From assembly GCF_000972385.1 (NCBI RefSeq), contig NZ_JXTE01000047.1:1-64000 (forward strand): a stretch of DNA of 64,000 bases, in the 5' to 3' direction. The notes beneath the pieces were generated by a model that did no database searches, was not told where the DNA came from, and saw only the letters and a program-made list of their open reading frames with translations. Below, in pieces: positions 51,629 through 58,418 of this stretch; the first letter of the stretch is position 1, and the number at the start of each line of letters is the position of its first letter. Source of the stretch: Streptomyces sp. WM6386 (GTDB lineage: Bacteria > Actinomycetota > Actinomycetes > Streptomycetales > Streptomycetaceae). A program made the position numbers and the translations under genes.

Positions 51629-52133
51629 GCCAGGTGGCGCAGGCCGCGGTGAGGCCGAGGGCGACCAGCAGCCAGGAGACCGTGCGCAGGGTGGCGGTGA
51701 GGGCGTCGTAGAGGGCGCCGGCGGCCGGGCGGCGGGTCTCGTGCAGGTCGGAGAGGGTCAGATGGCGGCCGAGCGCCACCGCGACGCCCAGGAACGAGCC
51801 GCCCAGCGCTGTACCCAGTGAGGTCGCCGTGACCGCGCGGCGGCGGCAGGCGGCGACCGTGATACCGGCGGCGGCGAGGACCAGCGCGGTGACGGGGAGC
51901 CAGAATCCGGCGACCTCGAACGGCACGTAGGGGTCGGTGAGTTGATGCCGGAGCCGGGGGAGCTCGGCATTTCTTCCGTAGGTCGCCCAGGCCGCGAGCA
52001 CCCCGAACGGCACGAGCAGACAGGCCGCGGCGATCAGGGCGGCCGACATGGCGTTGCGGAGGGGTGGGCGCACGGTTCCAGGCAAGGGGGGCGGGGGCGG
52101 GTGCACGACCGGGGTGACTGCATATGGCCGCAT
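51543..52133 (-). CDS. membrane protein of unknown function
   Basis: 196 residues with four membrane spans (about 30-50, 75-95, 103-122, 148-168) and Pro- and Arg-rich ends (PPPPPLPGTVRPPLRN; YARRRRASAAPVPDPAVRPTRARA). I recognise no family. Its last ~28 codons run antisense to the 3' end of the MocR gene, and no earlier in-frame stop is present. The overlap is therefore real in the sequence, though the C-terminal residues may simply be non-conserved read-through. Confidence 0.6.
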   Translation of the reverse strand: MRPYAVTPVVHPPPPPLPGTVRPPLRNAMSAALIAAACLLVPFGVLAAWATYGRNAELPRLRHQLTDPYVPFEVAGFWLPVTALVLAAAGITVAACRRRAVTATSLGTALGGSFLGVAVALGRHLTLSDLHETRRPAAGALYDALTATLRTVSWLLVALGLTAACATWLTAVYARRRRASAAPVPDPAVRPTRARA

Positions 52134-52216
52134 GACGGCACCCCCCGGACGAGCTCTCCGGTGGAGGGTTCACCCGAACGGGTGTTTCCTGGAGCTGGGG
52201 AGAAGGAGGCCGATCC

Positions 52217-52801
52217 ATGCGCACCACTCCGGCCCTGCGGACCCTGGCCGCGGCCCTGCTCACCGGCGGCACCCTGGCCGTCGCGGCAGCGGGCACCCCG
52301 GCAGCGGCCGCCGCCCCGCCGGCTTACGCCGACGGGCATGGCGATGGGGGTCCCCCCGCGCTCGAGCGAAGCCGAGAGCGTGGGGGAGGATCCGGCGCTC
52401 CGATCTGGGGCACCATCGTCTCCGGCGTCGACCTCAATGTGAGAGCCGCGCCCACCACTCACTCGCCCGTCGTCACACAGCTCTCGCCGTGGAGCCAGGA
52501 CCGCGTGGACTGCAAGGTCCGGGGACAGCGAGTCAACGGCAATCCGTACTGGTACTGGCTCGAAGGCGCCCAGGGCTGGGCCAGCGCCGACTTCGTCGAC
52601 ACCGGCGGTCGCTCGGTGCCGAGCTGCGCCGACCCGTGTCCCGAGTGGAAGGACGGGGCCTGGAGCAACTGGGACGACCCGTACTGGAACGACTCATGGA
52701 GCGCGTCGGGGTCCGGAACCTGGAGTTTCTCCGGCTCGTGGAGCTGGAGCGCCACCGGGTCCTCGGCGGATGCCTGGGACATGTTCCCGGGCAGTGGGTG
52801 A
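52217..52801 (+). CDS. secreted SH3-domain protein with in-frame repeat insertion
   Basis: 194 residues. Sec signal peptide (LRTLAAALLTGGTLAVAAAGTPAAAAAPPAYA, cleavage near 34) is followed by a Gly/Arg stretch encoded by a palindromic repeat (GDGGPPALERSRERGGGSG), an SH3b-like domain (about 62-120: IVSGVDLNVRAAPTTHSPVVTQLSPWSQDRVDCKV ... YWYWLEGAQGWASADFVDT) and a Trp/Ser/Gly-rich tail. Bacterial SH3 domains bind peptidoglycan. ATG 52217 follows AAGGAGG. The inserted repeat does not break the frame. Confidence 0.8.
   Translation: MRTTPALRTLAAALLTGGTLAVAAAGTPAAAAAPPAYADGHGDGGPPALERSRERGGGSGAPIWGTIVSGVDLNVRAAPTTHSPVVTQLSPWSQDRVDCKVRGQRVNGNPYWYWLEGAQGWASADFVDTGGRSVPSCADPCPEWKDGAWSNWDDPYWNDSWSASGSGTWSFSGSWSWSATGSSADAWDMFPGSG
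52345..52389 (+). repeat. dispersed palindromic repeat, copy 4, inside a coding sequence
   Basis: TGGGGGTCCCCCC, a hairpin arm CGCTC ... GAGCG and TGGGGGAGG. Lies in frame in the SH3-protein gene. Confidence 0.6.
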
Positions 52802-52813
52802 GAGAGGGAGACG

Positions 52814-52844
52814 AAGGGGCCCGGCAGCGGCTGCCGGGCCCCTT
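52814..52844. terminator. terminator between SH3 gene and convergent membrane gene
   Basis: Perfect 14-bp stem AAGGGGCCCGGCAG (52814-52827) with CTGCCGGGCCCCTT (52831-52844), loop CGG. Confidence 0.9.
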
Positions 52845-52862
52845 TGCCCAGGTCACCCTCGG

Positions 52863-53309
52863 TCAGCGCAGACGGTTTCCGGCCCCGTCCTCGCGCGTGT
52901 AGTAGCGGTAGAAGAACACGCCGAAGACGCTCGCCGTGACCACCAGTCCCAGGACCGCGGACCGCAGCACGCTCTCGCCGGTCTGGCTGTACAGGAAACC
53001 GACCGCGGCGCCCGCGAAGCCGGACTTCACCAGAGAGTGCAGCTCGCGCTTGAGCAGCGGCGCGAACGTCGCCACCGCGATGCACAGCACGATGAACGCG
53101 AGCGCGGTCACGAAGCCGAACAGGATGTTCCAGCCGGTGATCTCGCCGCCGCCGCGCCGGTTGGCCGCGGCCCAGTAGCCGTAGACCAGGCCGAGGACGA
53201 CGGGGATCCCGTACCGCGCCGCCCTGTGGACCTGCTCGCTGAAGACATCAGGTGTTCCGCGGGTCGTTCCGCGGGTCGTTCCGCCGGACGCGGGTGCCGC
53301 ATGAGCCAT
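52863..53309 (-). CDS. small membrane protein of unknown function
   Basis: 148 residues with four predicted membrane spans (about 32-50, 58-80, 100-115, 120-135) and a cytoplasmic N-terminus with repeated GGTTRGTTRGTP, the result of a short CGCGGGTCGTTC-type tandem. The start ATG 53309 follows AGAGGAG; the longer frame from 53426 is untypical sequence. No family recognised. It is divergent from a phosphatase gene 137 bases away. Confidence 0.65.
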   Translation of the reverse strand: MAHAAPASGGTTRGTTRGTPDVFSEQVHRAARYGIPVVLGLVYGYWAAANRRGGGEITGWNILFGFVTALAFIVLCIAVATFAPLLKRELHSLVKSGFAGAAVGFLYSQTGESVLRSAVLGLVVTASVFGVFFYRYYTREDGAGNRLR

Positions 53310-53446
53310 GAGAGGACTCCTCTCTCTCGCCCCCGGATTGCCCCCGGATTCCAGAGCACACCTGGGAGGAGCCCCTGGCAAGTCGGCGGAACGCGGTATT
53401 CGGCACCGGATGGCGACCCCGGGCACCCCGTGTTTCGCTGAACGGC

Positions 53447-54781
53447 ATGAAGCGCGACATCCGCAGCCGCAGTGAGCTGCTGCGGATCCGCGGCCGCAGT
53501 GTCGCCTGGGTGCCGCCGCTGCTGATGCTCGTCGGGATCACGCTGACCGACTTCAACACCGCCGGCGCGTTCCGGATGATCACCTGGGTCGTGCTGGTCC
53601 CCGGTATCGCCGCCGCGATCTGCGGGGTGTGGGGCACAGCGGTCTTCGCCGTGCTCGCGCTGCTGAACTATCTCCTCGCGGACACCTCGTACCCGGACCA
53701 GTACCAGAGCGGACTGCCCGACTTCCTCCTCGTCGGCATCGGCGGTGTCCTCGCCGTGCTGGCCTGCGCGGTCCGGGTGCGCGGTGAGCGGCTGATGCTG
53801 CACATGCGGGACGTCGCCGACACCACGCGCCGCACGGTGCTGCGCCCCCTCCCCGTGGACTGGGGCGGCCTGGAGCACGCGGCGGTCTATCTCGCCTCCG
53901 ATGTCGAGGCCCGGGTCGGCGGCGACTTCTACGACATCCAGCCCGGTCCGCACGGCACCCGGGTCCTGGTCGGCGACGTCCAGGGCAAGGGCCTCGCCGC
54001 GGTGGAGGCGGCCGCCGCGCTGCTCGGTACGTTCCGCGAGGCCGCGTACCACGAGGCGGACCTCACGACGGTCGCGGACCGTCTGGAGGTACGGATGGTG
54101 CGGCACCGCCGGCACATCAAGGCACTGGCCGCTGCCGTCGAACCTCCGCCTGCCCCGCGGCGTCCGGCACGCACGCTCGCCGCGTTGCCGGACCGCTCAG
54201 GTGGCTCCGCCACAAGGGCACTCCGGCGCCTTGCGATCGCACGCACCGGACGCCGCGGGGCCCGCCCTCCGGGCGGACGACGGGGGTTCGACGGCAGCGG
54301 CCCCCGCGGTGACGGCGACGGCAACCGCTTCGCCACGGCGGTGCTGCTCGGCTTCCCCGACGACGACACCGGCGCGGTCGACGCCGTCGTCTTCGGCCAT
54401 GAACCCCCGCTGGTCGTCGGCCCCCACGGGGTACGGCACCTGCCGCCCGGCGAGGCCCTCCCGCTCGGACTGGGCGAACTCGCCACCGGCGGCCCGCCCC
54501 CGGTGCTGCGGGTGCCCCTGGCGCCCGGCGAGACGCTGCTGCTGACGACGGACGGCGTGACCGAGGCCCGGGACGCCGGCGGCCTCTTCTACCCGCTCGC
54601 CGCCGAGGTCACCGACGCCGTCGCCGCCGATCCGCGCATCGCCGAACCGCACCGGCTGGTCGCCTTCGTCCGCGACCGCACCCTGCGGCACTGCGGAGGA
54701 CGGCTGGCCGACGACACGACGGCGTTCGCGGTCCGGCGGCCGGTGGGCAGTCCGTCAGGAAAGGGACGTTTGCAGTCCTGA
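53447..54781 (+). CDS. membrane SpoIIE-type protein phosphatase carrying an in-frame palindromic insertion
   Basis: 444 residues. Four hydrophobic segments (about 20-110) form a membrane sensor, followed by a PP2C/SpoIIE phosphatase (about 125-444) with GGDFYDIQPGPHGTRVLVGDVQGKGLAAVEAAAALLG and LTTDGVTEARDAGGLFYPLA, ADDTTAFAVRR metal residues. Between the expected helix (RMVRHRRHIKALA) and the next block (NRFATAVLLGFPDDD) lie ~58 residues (VEPPPAPRRPARTLAALPDRSGGSATRALRRLAIARTGRRGARPPGGRRGFDGSG) encoded by a long inverted repeat, not present in the family. ATG 53447. Likely still folded around the loop, but not certain. Confidence 0.85.
   Translation: MKRDIRSRSELLRIRGRSVAWVPPLLMLVGITLTDFNTAGAFRMITWVVLVPGIAAAICGVWGTAVFAVLALLNYLLADTSYPDQYQSGLPDFLLVGIGGVLAVLACAVRVRGERLMLHMRDVADTTRRTVLRPLPVDWGGLEHAAVYLASDVEARVGGDFYDIQPGPHGTRVLVGDVQGKGLAAVEAAAALLGTFREAAYHEADLTTVADRLEVRMVRHRRHIKALAAAVEPPPAPRRPARTLAALPDRSGGSATRALRRLAIARTGRRGARPPGGRRGFDGSGPRGDGDGNRFATAVLLGFPDDDTGAVDAVVFGHEPPLVVGPHGVRHLPPGEALPLGLGELATGGPPPVLRVPLAPGETLLLTTDGVTEARDAGGLFYPLAAEVTDAVAADPRIAEPHRLVAFVRDRTLRHCGGRLADDTTAFAVRRPVGSPSGKGRLQS
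54127..54302. mobile_element. 176-bp imperfect palindrome with terminal inverted repeats, inserted in a phosphatase gene
   Basis: Outer arms GGCCGCTGCCGTCGAACCTC (from 54127) and its near-perfect complement up to 54302 pair over 22 bases with one mismatch. Inner arms CCCCGCGGCGTCCGG (54153-54167) and CCGGACGCCGCGGGG (54246-54260) pair perfectly. The centre holds another small hairpin (GTGGC/GCCAC, 54201-54213). The frame stays open through it. This resembles a MITE or palindromic repeat. Confidence 0.75.
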
Positions 54782-54850
54782 GGTCCACCTTTGCAGCCGC
54801 AGCGGTTACGGTGCTGCCGTACGTGATCGACGGGGGATGGGGAGGGACCG

Positions 54851-55909
54851 ATGCCCGGAACCGTGCTGCTGCTGGCCGCCGCACCGGCGGGCAAGGGGTG
54901 TTTGGTCGACGCGGCCTCCGTGCTCCCCGTCCTCGCCGCCGTACCGCCCGCCGTCCTGTCCGGCACGGACACGGCCAACGTGGTCGAGCTCGCGGACCCG
55001 TTGGAGCCGCAGGCGGTCCTGACGCGGCTGCGTGCCGCCGCGGCGGCCCCCGGCCCGCTCACCGTGTTCCTCACCGGCCAGCTCCAGTTGGACCGCCGCC
55101 AGCACCTGCCCCACCTCGCGCTGGCCCGCACCACGCCCTCGACGGTCCGCTACACCGCCTTCCCCTGGCACTGGTTCCGGGAGGAGCTGCGGCTGCGCCC
55201 GGCCGGCGCGACGGCTTTCGTCCTCGATCTGCACGCCGACCCGGAGACGTGGGAGTGGCTGCGGGCCAACCCCCTGGACACGGGCCGCAACAACGCCGTC
55301 CACGGCCGGATCGCACCGCCGCCGCCCCGGCGTACGGTGTCGACGCCCGCGTACATGAAGGCCGTGGCGACGATTCTGCGCAGTGGGCACCGGCCCCCGC
55401 TGGTGCAGTTGCACCAGCAGGCGCTGAGCCGGACCCCGCAGGAGAGCGTGGGGCACGTCCTGAGCGCGCAGGGGCCCACCGCGGGTGACCCGCACGTGCT
55501 GATCTCGGCCGCCGTCGCGGCCCGGCGGCACGGGGACGCCGACTCACTGGCCGCGCACCACGAGCTGACCGCCGTACGCGCGCACGGGCCGGCCTCCGAG
55601 GAGGCGCTGCACTGGAGCGAGGTCCGGGCGGATCTGGCGATGTTCGCCGGCGACCCGGCGCGCAGTTGCCGGGCCTGGCTGTCCGTGGCCACCACGCGGC
55701 TGGCCGCCGGGCAGGCCCCGGACGCGCCCGCCGTGGAGGCCGCCGCCGACCGGGCCCACCATCAGTGGGGGCGGATCGACGACCCGGCGCGGGCCCGGGA
55801 ACTCGGGCCCGCGCTGGCCGGCTTGAGGGCGCGGGTGCCAGGACGCCGCGAGGGCGCCCTGGACCATGTGCACAGGCAGCTGGGCCGCCTTCAGACGATC
55901 AGCTCGTGA
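54851..55909 (+). CDS. hypothetical protein, Ala-rich, no known domain
   Basis: 352 residues, cytoplasmic. The N-terminal half (about 1-150) looks like a nucleotide- or caspase-like Rossmann fold (TVLLLAAAPAGKGCLVDAASVLPVLA ... GPLTVFLTGQLQLDRRQHLPHLAL ... ATAFVLDLHADPETW), and the C-terminal half (about 165-350) is alpha-helical, perhaps TPR-like (ISAAVAARRHGDADSLAAHHELTAVRAHGPASEEALHWSEVRADLAMFAGDPARSCRAWLSVATTRL). I do not recognise it. It starts 70 bases after the phosphatase gene on the same strand, with a possible weak promoter between. Its 3' end overlaps the convergent secreted-protein gene by 11 bases. Confidence 0.6.
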   Translation: MPGTVLLLAAAPAGKGCLVDAASVLPVLAAVPPAVLSGTDTANVVELADPLEPQAVLTRLRAAAAAPGPLTVFLTGQLQLDRRQHLPHLALARTTPSTVRYTAFPWHWFREELRLRPAGATAFVLDLHADPETWEWLRANPLDTGRNNAVHGRIAPPPPRRTVSTPAYMKAVATILRSGHRPPLVQLHQQALSRTPQESVGHVLSAQGPTAGDPHVLISAAVAARRHGDADSLAAHHELTAVRAHGPASEEALHWSEVRADLAMFAGDPARSCRAWLSVATTRLAAGQAPDAPAVEAAADRAHHQWGRIDDPARARELGPALAGLRARVPGRREGALDHVHRQLGRLQTISS

Positions 55910-57866
55910 AGATGAAGTACTTCCACGCGCCGTGCGTCGTCGAGTTCACGGTGTCGCCCGACGAGGAGTTGATGTACGAGGAGCGCATCCGCATCCGGTA
56001 GCCCGTCTCGTGCTCACCGGTGAGCTCCACCTTCGAGATGCCCGCGGAGCCCAGCGCGAAGTACTCCGAGCCGAGGTCGTACCAGGTGCCGTCGTAGTAG
56101 AACTCGAGCTCGAGGCGCTGCTCGCGGCCCGGGTACGCCGTCATCGTGGTCGTGAACACGGGGTTCTTGGACTTCTTGAAGTAGTAGTAGGTGTGTCCCC
56201 ACGTGTACTTCGTCTTGTAGTGCTTGCTGACGGCCGTCGACACCTTCACCTTGGCGCCGACCGTGCTCGACACCGTCTTCGGCGCGTACCGGGCGTCGCC
56301 CAGGAACTTCGCCGTGACCTTGGTGTCCCGCTTCAGGTCGAGGGTGACGGACAGGTTGCCGCTGGAGTTGACCGTGGCGGACTTCACCAGCTTGTTGGCC
56401 TTGTCCCCGCCGAACGGGTCGGCCCAGATCTCCACCTTGCGGCTCTTGTACGTCGTACCGAGGTGCGCGGTGAACTTGACGTCCTTGCCGTACGAATAGA
56501 CCTTGCCGTTGTTGTTCAGCGTCAGGGTCGTCTTGGCGCGGGAGACGTCGACGGTGTCGGAGCCGGTGCCGGCCGCGTGGCCGGCGTCGCCGGCGTACTT
56601 CAGCGTGTACTTGACCTTGCCGCCGACCGTCGGGGTGTCGGTGAAGGAGTACGTGCCGTCGGACTTCACCGTGACCGCGGGGAGCGCCTTGCCGGAGGTG
56701 TTCTCCAGGTCGGTGCGCGTCGCGGTCAGCTTGATGCCGGCGGGCAGCGCGACCTTGGAGGAGACCTTGCCCTTGACGGTGAGCTTCTTGGCGCGGGTGG
56801 CGGTGGCCGGGGCGGTGACCGTGATGGCGGTCGTGGCCTTGGTGGGGGCGACGAGGACCCGCAGGCGGTAGACGCCGTCGTAGTTGGACGACACCGCGAA
56901 CAGCCGGGAAGCGTCCGGCGCCCAGCCCAGGCCCCGGTCGACGAGCAGGTCGGCGTTGCCGCCGCTGCTGGTGGAGGGGAAGTCGTACTCCCGCACCGAG
57001 GTGGCGGAGCCCGGCTTGAACACGTACACGTCCGGGTCGTACGAGCCGTCGATGCCGGCCGCGACCGAGCCGTCGGGCGCGATGTCCACGGCGTTCGGGT
57101 AGGCGTTGGTCGGGTACTTGCCGTCGGCCGTCAGGTCCGAGGTCTTGTAGACCGCCTGGTAGTACGGCGCCCCGCTGGCCACGACCACGTGCTGCCCGTC
57201 GGGCGTGAGGGCGAGGTCGCGCATGTTGCCGCCCTCGACGGTGCTGTGCGCGGTACGGGTGAGGGTGCCCGAAGTGGTGTCGTAGACGGCCAGTTCGGAC
57301 GGGCTCTGCTGGGGCATGCCCGCGACGATCCTGCCGGGCGCGCCCGGGCTGGTGTCCAGCATCGGGGCGGCGCCGAACCAGGTGTTGTCGGTCTCCTGGT
57401 CCAGGGCCACCGGGTGCTCCGGGGCGGCGAGGTCGACGTAGCCGATGTCGCCCGGGTAGCCGAACCACAGCCTGTCGCCGTCCAGGGCCGGGTACTTGGG
57501 GTCGGTGGAGGTGCCCACCGGGTAGCGGGCGGACTCGGTCGCGGTCGCCGTGTCGAAGGCGACGATCGCGTCGGTGCCGCCGGGCACCGCCGCGTACAGC
57601 GTGCCCGAGTCCGCGGACAGTTCGAGTCCGGTGACGCCGGGCAGCGACGTCAGCTGCTTGACGACCGTCCCGGCGTAGTCGGTGACGACGATCTTGCCGT
57701 TGGACGGGTCGCTGACGAAGACCCGCTGGTGGACTCCGTCCACCACGATGTCGCCGACGGCCTTGACCGGCAGGATCTTGGCCGAGTCCGCGGACGCCGG
57801 CGTGGCGGTCAGGACCGCCGAGCTGAAGAGGACCGCCAAGGTGGTGGCGGCCGTGAGGGAGCGCAT
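55899..57866 (-). CDS. secreted beta-propeller protein with Ig-like repeats
   Basis: 655 residues. Sec signal (RSLTAATTLAVLFSSAVLTATPASA, cleavage near 27) is followed by a beta-propeller of YVTN/NHL type (about 30-330: IVVDGVHQRVFVSDPSNGKIVVTDYAGTVVKQL, MRDLALTPDGQHVVVASG, PNAVDIAPDGSVAAGI) and two or three Ig-like beta-sandwich domains (about 335-540, e.g. KLTVKGKVSSKVALPAGIKLTATRTD ... GGKVKYTLKYAGDAGHAAGTGSDTVDV), ending in a beta-rich tail. Probably an extracellular ligand- or polymer-binding protein; no enzyme residues recognised. ATG 57866, with GTG 57872 an alternative. Confidence 0.8.
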   Translation of the reverse strand: MRSLTAATTLAVLFSSAVLTATPASADSAKILPVKAVGDIVVDGVHQRVFVSDPSNGKIVVTDYAGTVVKQLTSLPGVTGLELSADSGTLYAAVPGGTDAIVAFDTATATESARYPVGTSTDPKYPALDGDRLWFGYPGDIGYVDLAAPEHPVALDQETDNTWFGAAPMLDTSPGAPGRIVAGMPQQSPSELAVYDTTSGTLTRTAHSTVEGGNMRDLALTPDGQHVVVASGAPYYQAVYKTSDLTADGKYPTNAYPNAVDIAPDGSVAAGIDGSYDPDVYVFKPGSATSVREYDFPSTSSGGNADLLVDRGLGWAPDASRLFAVSSNYDGVYRLRVLVAPTKATTAITVTAPATATRAKKLTVKGKVSSKVALPAGIKLTATRTDLENTSGKALPAVTVKSDGTYSFTDTPTVGGKVKYTLKYAGDAGHAAGTGSDTVDVSRAKTTLTLNNNGKVYSYGKDVKFTAHLGTTYKSRKVEIWADPFGGDKANKLVKSATVNSSGNLSVTLDLKRDTKVTAKFLGDARYAPKTVSSTVGAKVKVSTAVSKHYKTKYTWGHTYYYFKKSKNPVFTTTMTAYPGREQRLELEFYYDGTWYDLGSEYFALGSAGISKVELTGEHETGYRMRMRSSYINSSSGDTVNSTTHGAWKYFIFTS

Positions 57867-58048
57867 ACGCACTTCTGGTTCGAACCCCCCGGTACGAAAG
57901 TGGAGGCCCACGCGCACAGCCATGTGTGGAACCTGTGGGGCGCGTGTGGCGAGTGAGCGAAGAGTAAGTCATGCCACCGACAACGTCGGCACAGGGGTCC
58001 CGTACAAACCCTCCCGTGCACACAACTCCGCTGCCATGATGGTGAGTT

Positions 58049-58414
58049 ATGGCTGAGGGGGATGGAGTGGCCGACCAAGGCATACGCATACGGCTGGACG
58101 GGACCGCGAGCGAGAGCGACATCGACGCCCTGCGCAAGTGGCTGGAGCGGGAGCAGCGGCTCGACGAGCGGGTGCGCGCCGGCGAGCTGCAGATCCTGGA
58201 GCGGCCGCGGACCGACGAGTCCGGCGCCCCGATGGGCATCGGCATGGACATCGTCGTGGCGATGGCGGGCGGCGCCGGGGCCGCGGTCTTCAAGGAGCTG
58301 CTGGAGTACGTCAAACGATCCGTGGAGGAGTGGCGGGACGTCCGCCGGGGCGTGGAGAACGGGGATCCGCCCACGGGCCGCGTCGACATCGTGGACCTCC
58401 ACGACGACAGGTAG
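58049..58414 (+). CDS. EACC1 (effector-associated constant component 1) protein
   Basis: 121 residues: GIRIRLDGTASESDIDALRKWLEREQRLDERV, ELQILERPRTDESGAPMGIGMDIVVAMAGGAGAAVFKELLEYVKRSVEEWRDVRRG. This small alpha/beta domain with a hydrophobic glycine-rich hairpin is the EACC1 family found next to caspase-, trypsin- and similar effectors in predicted actinobacterial conflict systems. Its biochemical role is unknown; it may adapt an effector to a sensor or to the membrane. GGTGAG precedes the ATG by two bases and CATGAT by eight, so the start may be leadered or leaderless. The next gene begins 4 bases later. Confidence 0.8.
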   Translation: MAEGDGVADQGIRIRLDGTASESDIDALRKWLEREQRLDERVRAGELQILERPRTDESGAPMGIGMDIVVAMAGGAGAAVFKELLEYVKRSVEEWRDVRRGVENGDPPTGRVDIVDLHDDR

Positions 58415-58418
58415 GCCG

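Noticed and set aside
54851..55909. Assignment of the 352-residue protein to the caspase system
   Set aside because: It is separated from the EACC1 operon by a gene on the opposite strand and shares no recognisable domain with it.
57880..57895. GGTTCGAACC, which resembles the T-arm of a tRNA
   Set aside because: No acceptor, D or anticodon arm can be folded around it; it lies beside a signal-peptide start.
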